64,000 nt of DNA. Source: an uncultured Eubacteriales bacterium (GTDB lineage: Bacteria; Bacillota; Clostridia; Christensenellales; UBA1242). Under the pieces are notes generated by a model that ran no database searches, was not told where the DNA came from, and saw only the letters and a program-made list of their open reading frames with translations. Location of the stretch: positions 248,001 to 312,000 of the forward strand of contig CARJLX010000001.1 of the NCBI GenBank assembly GCA_949001935.1. Reading direction: 5' to 3'. How positions within the stretch are numbered: the stretch's first letter is position 1; each line of letters opens with the position of its first letter. Of the stretch, positions 32,995-42,385 are shown one piece after another. A program made the position numbers and the translations under genes.

Positions 32995-34005
32995 ATGTTT
33001 AAGATAAAGGATTTATATAAAGAAGCAGAAAAACTTCAAAAAACAATTGTGTTTCCAGAATCAGCTTTTAGTGCTAGAACTTTGGAAGCAGTTAAAATTA
33101 TAGCAAAAAAGAAAATTGCAAAACCTATACTTATTGGAGATGAAAGTGCTATCATTCTTGCTGATAAAGCTTTCAAGAAATTTCAAATAATCAATCCTAA
33201 AACTTTTGAAAAAACAAAAGAACTTGCTAAAGCTTTATATCAAAAAAGAAAGGAAAAAGGTTTGACTTTAGAGCAAGCACAAGAGCTTATTCTTGACCCT
33301 TACTACTTTGCCACTATGCTTGTTGCAGAAGGATACGCAGATGGAATGGTTGGTGGAGCAGAAGCTTCAACAGCCAAGACAATCAAGCCAGCTCTTCAAC
33401 TTATTAAGGGGGAGAAAAAGGGTAAGCCAATTTCAAGTTGTTTTTTAATTTATGGTAAAAACAAATTTCTTGATGGGAAGACGATGATTGTTTCAGATGC
33501 AGGTTTGCTTCCTAATCCAAATACTGATGAACTTGCTGAAATTGCATATCAATCACTTCAAACTTATTGCAAACTTGGTATCAACAAAATTCAACAACCC
33601 AAAATAGCATTCCTTTCTTATTCGACAAAGGGTAGTGCAAAGGGAGAGGAAATTGATAAGGTTAGAAATGCATGTGCTAAGTTTAAGAAAGAGCACCACC
33701 CTGATAAGGTGGGGGGCTATAAATGTGATGGCGAACTTCAATTTGATGCCGCAATGGTAAAAGAAGTTGCTTCGCATAAATGCCCAGATAGCGAAGTTCA
33801 AGGTGATGCAAATATTCTAATTTATCCAAATCTTGAAACAGGAAATGTGAATTATAAAACAATGCAGTATATTGGTGGTTTAAACGCAGTAGGCCCAATC
33901 TTGCAAGGACTTAAAAAACCTGTTAATGACCTTTCAAGAGGTTGTAGCGTTCAAGATATAGTGGCTGTGACGGCAATTACAGCACTTCAGGCGATAAAAG
34001 AATGA
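32995..34005 (+). CDS. pta: Phosphate acetyltransferase
   Basis: 336 residues, short-form Pta (no P-loop N-terminal domain). It interconverts acetyl-CoA and acetyl phosphate. Typical segments: FPESAFSARTLEAVKIIAKK near the start, YADGMVGGAEASTAKTIKPALQ (~residue 115), VSDAGLLPNPNTDELAEIA and FLSYSTKGSAKGEE. The catalytic pocket looks complete. RBS AAAGGAATAATT. Together with ackA downstream it forms the substrate-level ATP step from acetyl-CoA to acetate of a fermenter. Confidence 0.96.
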   Translation: MFKIKDLYKEAEKLQKTIVFPESAFSARTLEAVKIIAKKKIAKPILIGDESAIILADKAFKKFQIINPKTFEKTKELAKALYQKRKEKGLTLEQAQELILDPYYFATMLVAEGYADGMVGGAEASTAKTIKPALQLIKGEKKGKPISSCFLIYGKNKFLDGKTMIVSDAGLLPNPNTDELAEIAYQSLQTYCKLGINKIQQPKIAFLSYSTKGSAKGEEIDKVRNACAKFKKEHHPDKVGGYKCDGELQFDAAMVKEVASHKCPDSEVQGDANILIYPNLETGNVNYKTMQYIGGLNAVGPILQGLKKPVNDLSRGCSVQDIVAVTAITALQAIKE

Positions 34006-34064
34006 TAGTCATAAAATTCAAAAATTGCTTGAAAGACATTAGATAATTTAAAAAATAATAAAAA

Positions 34065-34077
34065 GTGCCTAAGGCAC
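34065..34077 (+). other. Small hairpin between pta and ackA
   Basis: GTGCC-TAA-GGCAC directly before the AAGGAGG ribosome site of ackA. There is no U-run, so it is more likely an RNA stability or processing element than a terminator. Confidence 0.5.
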
Positions 34078-34093
34078 AAGGAGGAAAAATAAT

Positions 34094-35284
34094 ATGAAAA
34101 TTTTAGTTATTAACGCAGGTAGCAGTTCGCTTAAATGTCAACTTTTTGATATGAAGAGCGAAAAGGTTTTGGCTAAACTTACTTGTGAAAAAATCGGGCT
34201 TAAAGGTTCATCAATAACTTTAAAACATGATGGGAAACAAAAAGTTTATGAAGTTAAACTTGAAAATCATGAACAATCAATTTCTAATGTTATTAAAATC
34301 TTATTGGATAAAGAAAATAACATTATTTCATCTCTCGATGAAATTGATGCAGTAGGGCATAGAGTTCTTCATGGTGGAGAAATCTATACTTCTTCTGTTG
34401 TGATTGATAAAAAGGTTATGAAAAATTTGGAGGAATTAAAACCTCTTGGACCTTTACACATGCCTGCAAATATCATGGGAATTAAAGCTTGTCAAGAAGT
34501 TATGAAGAAAAAACCTCAAGTTGCAGTTTTTGATACAGAATTCCATGCAACACTTCCAGATTATGCATATAGATACGCTATTCCAAAGAAGGCTTACACA
34601 GATTGGAAGATTAGAAAATATGGCTTCCATGGAACTAGCCATAAATTTGTTGCAAACGAACTTGCAAAATTGACTGGGAAGAAAGGCAAGTTTATTATCT
34701 GCCATATCGGAAATGGAGCCTCTATTTCAGCAGTTAAGAATGGTGTATGCCTTGAAACATCTATGGGCTTTACTCCTCTTGAAGGTCTTGTAATGGGAAC
34801 TAGATCAGGGGATATTGACCCAGCGGTTGTTCAAAGAATAATGGAAATGTCTGGCAAGAATATTGAACAAACTATGAACTATCTTAATAAAGAAAGTGGA
34901 CTTTTAGGTGTAAGTGGAGTTTCGAGTGATATAAGAGATATTCAAGCAGTTGCAGAGAAAAATAAAGATGCTCAGCTCGCAGTTAAAATGCTTTGCTATC
35001 GTGTAAAAAAATATATTGGTGAATATATTGCAGTACTCAATGGTGTTGATGCTATTGCTTTTACAGCGGGCAGTGGAGAAAATAGACCAGAACTTCGTCA
35101 AGAAATTATGGACAACCTTGATTGGCTTGGAATTAGTGTTGATAAGAAGAAAAATTATGGATTTGAGAGAGGAGTTAATTACGAAATTACTGGTAAAAAC
35201 TCTCGTGCAAGAGTATTTGTTGTTCCAACAGATGAGGAACTCATGATTGCTCGTGATACAAAAAAACTTGTAATAAAAAAATAA
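34094..35284 (+). CDS. ackA: Acetate kinase
   Basis: 396 residues, normal length. It makes ATP and acetate from acetyl phosphate. N-terminal phosphate-binding INAGSSSLKCQLFD, VGHRVLHGGE, VAVFDTEFHATLP, YGFHGTSHKFV, HIGNGASISAVKNG and the C-terminal TAGSGENRPELR are all present. RBS AAGGAGG. Follows pta after 88 bases in the same direction. Confidence 0.98.
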   Translation: MKILVINAGSSSLKCQLFDMKSEKVLAKLTCEKIGLKGSSITLKHDGKQKVYEVKLENHEQSISNVIKILLDKENNIISSLDEIDAVGHRVLHGGEIYTSSVVIDKKVMKNLEELKPLGPLHMPANIMGIKACQEVMKKKPQVAVFDTEFHATLPDYAYRYAIPKKAYTDWKIRKYGFHGTSHKFVANELAKLTGKKGKFIICHIGNGASISAVKNGVCLETSMGFTPLEGLVMGTRSGDIDPAVVQRIMEMSGKNIEQTMNYLNKESGLLGVSGVSSDIRDIQAVAEKNKDAQLAVKMLCYRVKKYIGEYIAVLNGVDAIAFTAGSGENRPELRQEIMDNLDWLGISVDKKKNYGFERGVNYEITGKNSRARVFVVPTDEELMIARDTKKLVIKK

Positions 35285-35317
35285 CAAAATAAATAGTCGA
35301 TAAATGTAAGAAAATGC

Positions 35318-35346
35318 TTGACAATAGCGGTTAAACTCGCTATAAT
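35318..35346 (+). promoter_or_regulatory. Consensus promoter of rpmF with an internal inverted repeat
   Basis: TTGACA (35318-35323), 17-base spacer, TATAAT (35341-35346). ATAGCG (35324-35329) and CGCTAT (35338-35343) form an inverted repeat between and over the two boxes, a possible operator. Confidence 0.85.
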
Positions 35347-35377
35347 AAACAAGAATGATTAAATTAAGGAGGAAATT

Positions 35378-35566
35378 ATGGCTGTTCCAAAGGGTAAGGT
35401 TTCAAAAGCGAGAAGAAATTCAAGAAACTCTGCAAACTTTAAGGCTACTGCACCAACTTTGGTTGAGTGCCCTAAATGTCATGAAATGAAAGAGTCTCAC
35501 AGAGCTTGCAAAAAGTGTGGCACTTATAAAAACGAAACCGTAGTTGCAGAAAAGAAATCTAAATAA
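35378..35566 (+). CDS. rpmF: 50S ribosomal protein L32
   Basis: 62 residues. Zinc-binding form with CPKC and CKKC (CPKCHEMK ... CKKCGTY). The N-terminus MAVPKGKVSKARRNSR is typical of bL32. The usual upstream partner yceD (DUF177) is absent; the gene has its own consensus promoter and a terminator. RBS AAGGAGG. Confidence 0.97.
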   Translation: MAVPKGKVSKARRNSRNSANFKATAPTLVECPKCHEMKESHRACKKCGTYKNETVVAEKKSK

Positions 35567-35576
35567 TTTTAATGAT

Positions 35577-35601
35577 AAAGACCTTATTCAAGGTCTTTTT
35601 T
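35577..35601 (+). terminator. Terminator after rpmF
   Basis: AAAGACCTT (35577-35585) / AAGGTCTTT (35590-35598) plus T-run. Confidence 0.9.
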
Positions 35602-35702
35602 CTTATATTTTTTGCTTATTTTGCGGCTAGTATGCCATGCATAATACCATATATTGTGGTTGAATAGCTTATATTTAATTTTGTAAAAACTTATTAATTC
35701 TC

Positions 35703-35731
35703 TTTACAAAAAATTAATATTTTGTTATTAT
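35703..35731 (+). promoter_or_regulatory. Promoter of the plsX-rnc-smc operon
   Basis: TTTACA (35703-35708), 17-base spacer, TATTAT (35726-35731); predicted start ~35738, then AGGAG before ATG 35768. Confidence 0.65.
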
Positions 35732-35767
35732 AAATAAGACTATTACTATAAATAGGAGTTTTTTGTT

Positions 35768-36862
35768 ATGAAAAAAGACAATAAAAAGACAGATAAACAA
35801 ACACAAGAAATCAAATATCGCATAGTTGTTGATGCTTTCGGTGGAGATAATGCTCCGCTAGAAATAGTGGAAGGTGCGTTATTGGCTATAAACAAACATA
35901 AGGATTTAGAGATTATTCTTTGTGGTGATGAAAATAAAATCAAAGATATATTAAAGGGTAGAGTAGAAAGAGTTATTATTGAGCATGCTCCAGATGTTGT
36001 TTCTAATTGTGATCAACCAACAGAAGCAATTCGACATAAGAAAGATTCCTCTCTTGTTAGAGCTTTTGATATTTTAAAAGAACGCGAAGATGTTATTGGG
36101 CTTGTTTCAGCTGGTTCAACTGGAGCGGTTCTTGCTGGAGCGATTATGAAAATCGGTCGTATTAAAGGTATTTCGCGTCCAGCTCTTGCTCCAATTCTGC
36201 CAACTGCTAAAGATAGCGATGTAGTGATTATAGACAGCGGTGCAAACATTGATTGTAAACCTATCAATCTTCTTCATTTTGCTGTTATGGGTAGCGCTTA
36301 TTATTCTATAATTTACAAAAAAGAAAATCCTCGTGTAGCTCTACTGTCTAATGGTGCAGAGGAAAGTAAAGGAAATGAACTTGTAAAAGAGACTCATCCA
36401 CTTTTAAAGGAAGCACCATTAAATTTTGTTGGCAATCGTGAAGGTAATGATTTTATGAGTGGTGATGTTGATGTTATGGTTGCTGATGGTTTTCCTGGAA
36501 ACGCACTTTTGAAGGGAACAGAAGGTGCAGTTAAGGCAGTTGTTTCTATCTTGAAGGGTTCTATTAAGGCTGGTTTTTGGAGTAAGATTGGGGCACTACT
36601 GATGAAACGTGTTTTTAAGGATATTAAAAATAGGGTAGATGTTCAAGGTAAACATGCAGGTTCTCCATTCTTGGGATGCAAAAAACTTGTTGTAAAGAAT
36701 CATGGAGTTTGCAAGAGGTTAAATATTGCCGCATCAATTGACCAAACAATTTTACTTTATAATGAAAAGTTAAATCAAAAAATTGAAGAGGCTATAAATC
36801 ATGTTTCATCTAAGCTTAAAGCTATAGAAGAAGAAAAGTTAAAAGTTGGTGATAAAGCGTGA
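35768..36862 (+). CDS. plsX: Phosphate acyltransferase PlsX
   Basis: 364 residues. It makes acyl-phosphate from acyl-ACP, the first step of phospholipid synthesis, peripheral to the membrane. VVDAFGGDNAPLEIVEGAL at residues ~20-38, VSAGSTGAVLAGA, DSGANIDCKP, and VADGFPGNALLKGTEG are diagnostic. The N-terminal ~18 residues are Lys-rich and extra, and a charged C-terminal tail is present. RBS AGGAG. The stop overlaps the GTG of rnc; acpP, often between them, is missing. Confidence 0.95.
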   Translation: MKKDNKKTDKQTQEIKYRIVVDAFGGDNAPLEIVEGALLAINKHKDLEIILCGDENKIKDILKGRVERVIIEHAPDVVSNCDQPTEAIRHKKDSSLVRAFDILKEREDVIGLVSAGSTGAVLAGAIMKIGRIKGISRPALAPILPTAKDSDVVIIDSGANIDCKPINLLHFAVMGSAYYSIIYKKENPRVALLSNGAEESKGNELVKETHPLLKEAPLNFVGNREGNDFMSGDVDVMVADGFPGNALLKGTEGAVKAVVSILKGSIKAGFWSKIGALLMKRVFKDIKNRVDVQGKHAGSPFLGCKKLVVKNHGVCKRLNIAASIDQTILLYNEKLNQKIEEAINHVSSKLKAIEEEKLKVGDKA

Positions 36863-37479
36863 AGTTAGGTTATATTTTTAAAAATAAAGACCTTTTAACC
36901 CGTGCTTTAACACATTCATCTAAATCGGCTGAGAATTATGAACGACTTGAATTTTTAGGTGATGGTATACTAGATTTTATAGTTGGCGAATACCTTTTTA
37001 AACAAAGCGACATGGATGAAGGCAAATTAACGGTTTTACGGTCACATTTTGTGAGTGAAGTAAATCTTTGCAAGGTGTTTGATAAATTACAATTAGATAA
37101 AGATGTTATTCTAGGCAAGAGTTATCAAGGTGCTATTTCAAAGGCAATCAAGGGTGACATTGTTGAAGCAATTATAGCAGGCATTTATCTTGATAGTGGA
37201 CTTGAAAAGGCGAGAGAATTTATAGTTAAAACACTTGAACTCAAAAATTATAAAAGAGTGGTTGATGATAATTATAAATCGCAACTTCAAGAACTAATAC
37301 AATCAAGTTTTAAGTGCAAGATGCAATATGTGACAGAAAAAGATGATAACAGCGAAAACTTTATTTCCAAGTTCTTTATGGATGAAGATGAGATTTCAAC
37401 AGGTTTTGGCAAAAGCAAGTTGGAAGCCGAACAAAATGCTGCACAAGTTGCAATAAAAAAACTGTTTAAAAGTTATTAG
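36859..37479 (+). CDS. rnc: Ribonuclease III
   Basis: 206 residues, slightly short for the family. It processes rRNA and cleaves structured mRNA. The signature is ERLEFLGDGILDFIV (residues ~28-42), with the second metal-site region GDIVEAIIAGIYLDSG. A double-stranded RNA-binding domain fills the C-terminal ~70 residues (KSQLQELIQSSFKCK ... GFGKSKLEAEQNAAQVAI). The start is GTG 36859, overlapping the plsX stop (GTGA). Followed by smc, the classical order. Confidence 0.95.
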   Translation: MKLGYIFKNKDLLTRALTHSSKSAENYERLEFLGDGILDFIVGEYLFKQSDMDEGKLTVLRSHFVSEVNLCKVFDKLQLDKDVILGKSYQGAISKAIKGDIVEAIIAGIYLDSGLEKAREFIVKTLELKNYKRVVDDNYKSQLQELIQSSFKCKMQYVTEKDDNSENFISKFFMDEDEISTGFGKSKLEAEQNAAQVAIKKLFKSY

Positions 37480-37522
37480 CATTGCAAGACTATAAAAAAA
37501 CAATAAGAAGAGAGAAAAGTTT

Positions 37523-40500
37523 ATGATATTTAAAAAAATTGAAATGGTGGGGTTTAAATCCTTTGCAGACAGAACTGTTATTGAGTTTGATAACAATTTT
37601 ACTGCTATTGTTGGTCCAAACGGATGTGGAAAGAGTAATGTTTCTGATGCAATACGTTGGGTTTTAGGTGAACAAAGTGCAAAAAGTCTTCGTGGTGATA
37701 ACATGCAAGATGTTATTTTTGCGGGAACTGAAAAGCGTAAAAGTCTTTCTTATTGCGAAGTGACTTTGACATTTGATAATTCAACAAGATTTTTCAATTT
37801 TGATTATGACGAACTTGCAATTACAAGAAAGCTTTATCGTTCTGGTGAAAGCGAATATTTGATCAATAGGAATACATGTCGTTTGATGGACATTACAAAC
37901 CTCTTATTTAACAGCGGTCTTGGAAAGAACGGTTATTCCGTTGTGGGGCAAGGCAAAGTGACTGAAATGGTTGATGCTAAGCCTGAAACAAGGCGTGCTA
38001 TGTTTGAAGATGCGGCTGGAATTAGTAAATATAAAGCTGACAAGGCAGAAGCTGAGAGAAAACTTGCAAGAACGCATGACAATTTAACAAGACTTAATGA
38101 TATTCTTCTTGAGCTTGAACGTCAAATGGGTCCACTCAAGAAGCAAGCAGAAAATGCAAAAAAATACCTTGAATACAAGGGGCAACTTAAAGATTTAGAA
38201 GTCAATGCATACATATATCAATATGAAAATGCGAATGACGCTAAAGAGCAGATAAATATCAAACTTAAAGGTTTAGGTGAGCAATTAGCCTTGAGAACTG
38301 GTGAACTTGAAGAAGCTAATTCTGGGTATGAAGAGGCTATGAATGCACTTAATAATTTTGATAGAAGTTTGGCAGAGCTTAATCAAAAAATTCTTGAACT
38401 TACTGTTGGTCTAGAAAAGCAGGAGGGTGAAACAAGACTTGCAAGAGAGCGTATTAACTTTACACATAAGGAAAATGATAGACTTCATTTAGATTTGTCT
38501 AATTCACAAACTGCATTAGAGTTTGCAAGTTCTAGAAAACAAGAAAAAGAAGATGAAAAGAAAAACCTTATTGAAGACCTAGAAGCTTTTGAAAAATCTT
38601 TTGATGAGTTGAGTCAAGAGTATTCTCGTCTTGCCAATGAGGTTTCAATAAATGAAAATCAGGCAGGACTTTCTCAACAAAAGATTATCGAAACTTTAGG
38701 ATCTCTTTCAGATATAAAGAGCAGTGTTTCTCGTCTTCTTGCCGAGAAAGAACTTTTAGGAAATTCTCTTGTAAATCTTGAGAAAGATATTGCTTTATTT
38801 AGTGATAAAAAGGCTGAATTTGAAGGATTATATAAGGATAGCGAGCAAAAGGTTGAAGATGGTGAAACCTTGCTTGCAAATATAAAAGAGCGTTGTGACA
38901 ATTTATCTAGCAAAAGTTATTTAGCCGAAAGCAAACTTAGAAATCTTGAAAATGAAAAAGCGAACACAATAACCCAAATTAAGGTTTATGAAAATAGAAA
39001 GAAACTTCTCAGTGAACTTCAGGCTGAGTATGAAGGCTATTCTTATGCAATCAAAAAACTTTTGAAGGAAAGTGAAAAGAATTCTGCTTTAAAATCTAGA
39101 ATTGTTGGTGTTGTTGCATCTTTAATTCAAGTTCCACAAAAATTTGAAACTGCGATTGAAGTTGCTCTTGGTGGAGCTGTTCAAAATATCGTCACTTTTG
39201 ATGAAGATGGTGCAAAAGAACTTATTTCTTTCCTTAAAAGTAATCAATTTGGTCGTGCTACATTCCTTCCTATTTCTTCTATGAAACGCCGTGACCTTGA
39301 TACTCGTGCTTTTGCTGGCAAGGCTGGTGTTTATGGTGTGGCTTCCAATTTGGTTGATTACGACAAGAAGATAGACAACGTTGTTTCTAACCTGTTGGGT
39401 GGAACTGTTATTGTTGAAGATCTTGCAACAGCAGTTAATCTTGCTAAACAATTTTCTTATGCATTTAGAATAGTCACACTTGAAGGCGATGTTGTAAATC
39501 CTCAAGGTTCACTTACTGGTGGTAGCAAAAAGGCAGAATCTGCAAATTTAATGGGACGTGAGCGTGAAATTCAAACGCTTACATTAGAGATTGAAAAGTT
39601 AAATTCAAGACTTGGTGATATTACAAACGAAATAACTTCTTTAAATAACTCATTCGCTGGAGATAAAAAGGCTTTAACAGAGGCTATCAATGAGCAAAAT
39701 GCATTTACTGTTGAGCTTGCTAAAGAAAAAGAAAAGCGCGATAGTATTAATAACAAACTTTTGGAAGTCTGTGATAATTTAAAGACTTCTTCTATGGAAG
39801 CCCAAACTGTTAAGAACAAACTTGCTTTGATTGCAGACGAGCTTGCTAGAAGCGAAAAGTTAGAGTCTGCTTTAAGCGGAAATCGTGAGGATGCAGATGA
39901 ACTTGCTAGAGAGCAAAAGGCTAGATTTGAGTCTTTAAGACAGGAAAGAGATAAGATAAACGACAATATTTTATCTGTTAAGGTTGAAATTGCTTCAAGT
40001 AAGGCAAAAATCAATGCTGTGAATGATGAAATTGCTAGACTTGAAGATGAGATTGGCAGACAAAATATAGTTATTGAAGATACAAAGAGCAAACTTCAAA
40101 AGAATCAAGAATTTATTGATTCTGCAGAAGAGATGATAAAAATTCAACTTGCGTCTGCTCCATCTTCTGCCAAGAAGGATGAACTTCAAGGCATGGTTGA
40201 CAGACGTGGAAAAATTGAAGAGGAAAAGGCTGAAATTTCTATCAAGATTAAGGAATTAGATGGCAAGAAGGCAACTTTGATGGAAGAAATTTCTCGTTTA
40301 AATGATAGAAAGTTTAGAGAAGAAATGAATCTTCAAAAAGTTGACACCGAGCTTGAACAAATGCAAGAGCGAATTTATGAGGAGTATTCTCTTACTTATG
40401 ATGGCTGTCTTGAACTTCGCAGACCTGACTTTGACATTAACGAAGGCATGCCTGAAATCAATCGTTTAAAGAAGGCAATAAATGCTCTTGGTTATGTTAA

Positions 40501-41107
40501 TGTCAATGCGATTGAGGATTGCAAGGCACTCTTAGAGCGTTATGAAGATATGTCAGGGCAATGTGATGACCTTAAAAAGGCTGAGGATGACCTCAACAAG
40601 ATTATCAAAGACCTTTCTGGCATCATGGTTGAAAAGTTTAACAACGAACTTGATAGAATAAATGAGAGTTTTAAACTTACATTTAGAGAATTGTTTGGTG
40701 GTGGAACTGCTAAACTTGCTCTTAGTGATGAAGAGAATCCTCTTGATAGTGGAGTTGAAATCTTTGCTCAACCTCCTGGAAAGAAAATTCAAAATATGAC
40801 ACTTTTATCAGGTGGTGAAAAATCTTTAACTGCTATGGCTGTTATATTTGCTATTCTACGTATTAAGCCATTACCTTTCTGTTTATTTGACGAAGTTGAG
40901 GCTGCTCTTGATGATAGCAATGTTGAGATTGTCGATAAATATCTTAAGAAACTTTGCAACGAAACTCAATTTATTCTTATCACTCACAAGAAACCAACCA
41001 TGGAATATGCTGAAGCATTGTTTGGTGTGACAATGGAAGAAAAGGGTGTTTCTAAAATCGTTTCTGTTAAGCTTTCAGATGCCATTAAGCATGCTCAAGA
41101 GAATTAG
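37523..41107 (+). CDS. smc: Chromosome segregation ATPase SMC
   Basis: 1194 residues, full-length condensin. Walker A GPNGCGKSN (~residue 32), two long coiled coils (~165-490 and ~660-1010), a hinge around residues 510-640 containing GVVASLIQVPQKFETAIEVALGG-type sequence, the ABC signature LLSGGEKSLTAMA and Walker B PFCLFDEVEAALDDSN near the C-terminus. It works with ScpA and ScpB, encoded at 16.4-17.9 kb. Weak RBS (AGAGAGAAAAG). Third gene of plsX-rnc-smc. A pair of intergenic repeats separates it from ftsY. Confidence 0.98.
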   Translation: MIFKKIEMVGFKSFADRTVIEFDNNFTAIVGPNGCGKSNVSDAIRWVLGEQSAKSLRGDNMQDVIFAGTEKRKSLSYCEVTLTFDNSTRFFNFDYDELAITRKLYRSGESEYLINRNTCRLMDITNLLFNSGLGKNGYSVVGQGKVTEMVDAKPETRRAMFEDAAGISKYKADKAEAERKLARTHDNLTRLNDILLELERQMGPLKKQAENAKKYLEYKGQLKDLEVNAYIYQYENANDAKEQINIKLKGLGEQLALRTGELEEANSGYEEAMNALNNFDRSLAELNQKILELTVGLEKQEGETRLARERINFTHKENDRLHLDLSNSQTALEFASSRKQEKEDEKKNLIEDLEAFEKSFDELSQEYSRLANEVSINENQAGLSQQKIIETLGSLSDIKSSVSRLLAEKELLGNSLVNLEKDIALFSDKKAEFEGLYKDSEQKVEDGETLLANIKERCDNLSSKSYLAESKLRNLENEKANTITQIKVYENRKKLLSELQAEYEGYSYAIKKLLKESEKNSALKSRIVGVVASLIQVPQKFETAIEVALGGAVQNIVTFDEDGAKELISFLKSNQFGRATFLPISSMKRRDLDTRAFAGKAGVYGVASNLVDYDKKIDNVVSNLLGGTVIVEDLATAVNLAKQFSYAFRIVTLEGDVVNPQGSLTGGSKKAESANLMGREREIQTLTLEIEKLNSRLGDITNEITSLNNSFAGDKKALTEAINEQNAFTVELAKEKEKRDSINNKLLEVCDNLKTSSMEAQTVKNKLALIADELARSEKLESALSGNREDADELAREQKARFESLRQERDKINDNILSVKVEIASSKAKINAVNDEIARLEDEIGRQNIVIEDTKSKLQKNQEFIDSAEEMIKIQLASAPSSAKKDELQGMVDRRGKIEEEKAEISIKIKELDGKKATLMEEISRLNDRKFREEMNLQKVDTELEQMQERIYEEYSLTYDGCLELRRPDFDINEGMPEINRLKKAINALGYVNVNAIEDCKALLERYEDMSGQCDDLKKAEDDLNKIIKDLSGIMVEKFNNELDRINESFKLTFRELFGGGTAKLALSDEENPLDSGVEIFAQPPGKKIQNMTLLSGGEKSLTAMAVIFAILRIKPLPFCLFDEVEAALDDSNVEIVDKYLKKLCNETQFILITHKKPTMEYAEALFGVTMEEKGVSKIVSVKLSDAIKHAQEN

Positions 41108-41120
41108 TTTGATTATATGT

Positions 41121-41207
41121 GTGCTTTTCTTTTAAAGAAAAGCACCAAAAGAAAACTAAAAACAAAGCATTTTCATCTTTTAAACAATGATTTCAAATGC
41201 TTTGTTT
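41121..41207 (+). repeat. Composite intergenic hairpin repeat, copy 4
   Basis: Palindrome A: GTGCTTTTCTTT (41121-41132) / AAAGAAAAGCAC (41134-41145), perfect. Linker CAAAAGAAAACTAA (from 41146). Hairpin B: arms 41160-41172 and 41195-41207 (AAACAAAGCATTT type), 13 bp perfect. Both stems carry compensated differences from other copies. Confidence 0.85.
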
Positions 41208-41243
41208 AGAATTTTTTTGTTGCTCTTGAAAACAAAAAATTAA

Positions 41244-41319
41244 TTTGCGATGCGAAGATAAAATTTTTTCAAGTGTCGCAAAGAATGTTCTTTTGCTTCT
41301 TTTCTATAAAGAAAAGAAG
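41244..41319 (-). repeat. Composite intergenic hairpin repeat, copy 5 (inverted to copy 4)
   Basis: Hairpin B: TTTGCGA (41244-41250) / TCGCAAA (41276-41282). Linker TTCTTTTG (41288-41295). Palindrome A: CTTCTTTTCT (41296-41305) / AGAAAAGAAG (41310-41319). Opposite orientation to copy 4, just before the RBS of ftsY. Confidence 0.75.
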
Positions 41320-41338
41320 AGAAAAACAAGGAGAAATA

Positions 41339-42235
41339 ATGGGGATTTTTAAGAAGATAGGGCAGGCACTTGCCAAGACAAGAGAAAATATAGCACGCAA
41401 ATTTGATGCTCTTCTTTCTCATGGTGAACTTGATGATGACTTTTATGATGATTTAACAGATATTTTAATTTCTTGTGATATAGGTGCAAGAACTAGTATG
41501 GACATTGTTGATGAACTTCGCGTTTTCGCAAGAAAGGACAAACTTAGAAATGGTGAAGATGTTAAAAATGCTCTTAAAAATATTTTGACAAAGGAATTTG
41601 ATGCTCTTCCTAAAATTGAAATTGAGTATCCTGCCGTTATCACGATAATTGGTGTAAACGGTGTTGGAAAAACCACAACCATTGGTAAACTTGCCTCTTT
41701 TTTTAAAAGCGAGAAAAAAGAAGTGACTCTTGTTGCAGGGGACACCTTCCGTGCTGCTGCTTCTGCACAACTTAATGAATGGGCAAGTCGTACAAAAACG
41801 AGAATAATTAAGCACGATGAAGGAGCAGATGCTGCAGCAGTTGTTTTTGACGGAATAACAAGTGCTAAAGCTAAAAAGACTGATGTACTTCTTGTTGATA
41901 CAGCAGGTAGACTTCATACAAAAACAAACTTAATGGAAGAGCTTAAAAAGATTGACAAGATTATATCTCGTGAATACCCAGAAGCTCATAAATATAATTT
42001 TATTGTACTCGATGCCACAACTGGACAGAATGCATTAACTCAAATTTCTGCTTTTAATGAGTTTGCTCATATTGATGGAATTATTTTGACCAAATTGGAT
42101 GGAACAGCTAAGGGTGGCGTTGTTATAGCCATTGAAAAAGATTATCACTTACCTGTCGTTTTTATTGGCACTGGTGAAGGAGTAGGTGACATTGAAATCT
42201 TTGACAGTAAAGAATTTATAAACAACTTATTTTAA
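41339..42235 (+). CDS. ftsY: Signal recognition particle receptor FtsY
   Basis: 298 residues. The minimal N-G form without an acidic A domain. GTPase motifs: GVNGVGKTTT (G1, ~residue 105), DTFRAAA (G2), DTAGRLHTK (G3), TKLDGTAKGG (G4), with GTGEGVGDIEIF near the end. It docks SRP-ribosome complexes to the membrane. The ATG at 41339 follows AAGGAGAAATA; the frame extends upstream into the repeat and is not coding there. ylxM/ffh do not follow. Confidence 0.96.
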   Translation: MGIFKKIGQALAKTRENIARKFDALLSHGELDDDFYDDLTDILISCDIGARTSMDIVDELRVFARKDKLRNGEDVKNALKNILTKEFDALPKIEIEYPAVITIIGVNGVGKTTTIGKLASFFKSEKKEVTLVAGDTFRAAASAQLNEWASRTKTRIIKHDEGADAAAVVFDGITSAKAKKTDVLLVDTAGRLHTKTNLMEELKKIDKIISREYPEAHKYNFIVLDATTGQNALTQISAFNEFAHIDGIILTKLDGTAKGGVVIAIEKDYHLPVVFIGTGEGVGDIEIFDSKEFINNLF

Positions 42236-42263
42236 GTTGTTTTTTGTTTTTCAACTTTTATAT

Positions 42264-42296
42264 AAAAACAGGACAAGATTTGATTGTCCTGTTTTT
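42264..42296 (+). terminator. Terminator after ftsY
   Basis: AAAAACAGGACAA (42264-42276) / TTGTCCTGTTTTT (42284-42296), 13 bp perfect. Confidence 0.93.
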
Positions 42297-42385
42297 GTGT
42301 GGTCAAGCAATGTTTAGAAAAAAGATTCATATATAGACTTATGCTTAGCTTTGTTTAATAAACAAGGCAGGAAGGAGAGTGCATA

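Noticed and set aside
39571..40092. Long antisense ORFs within smc and mutS
   Set aside because: They follow codon bias of the coding strand and have no initiation signals.
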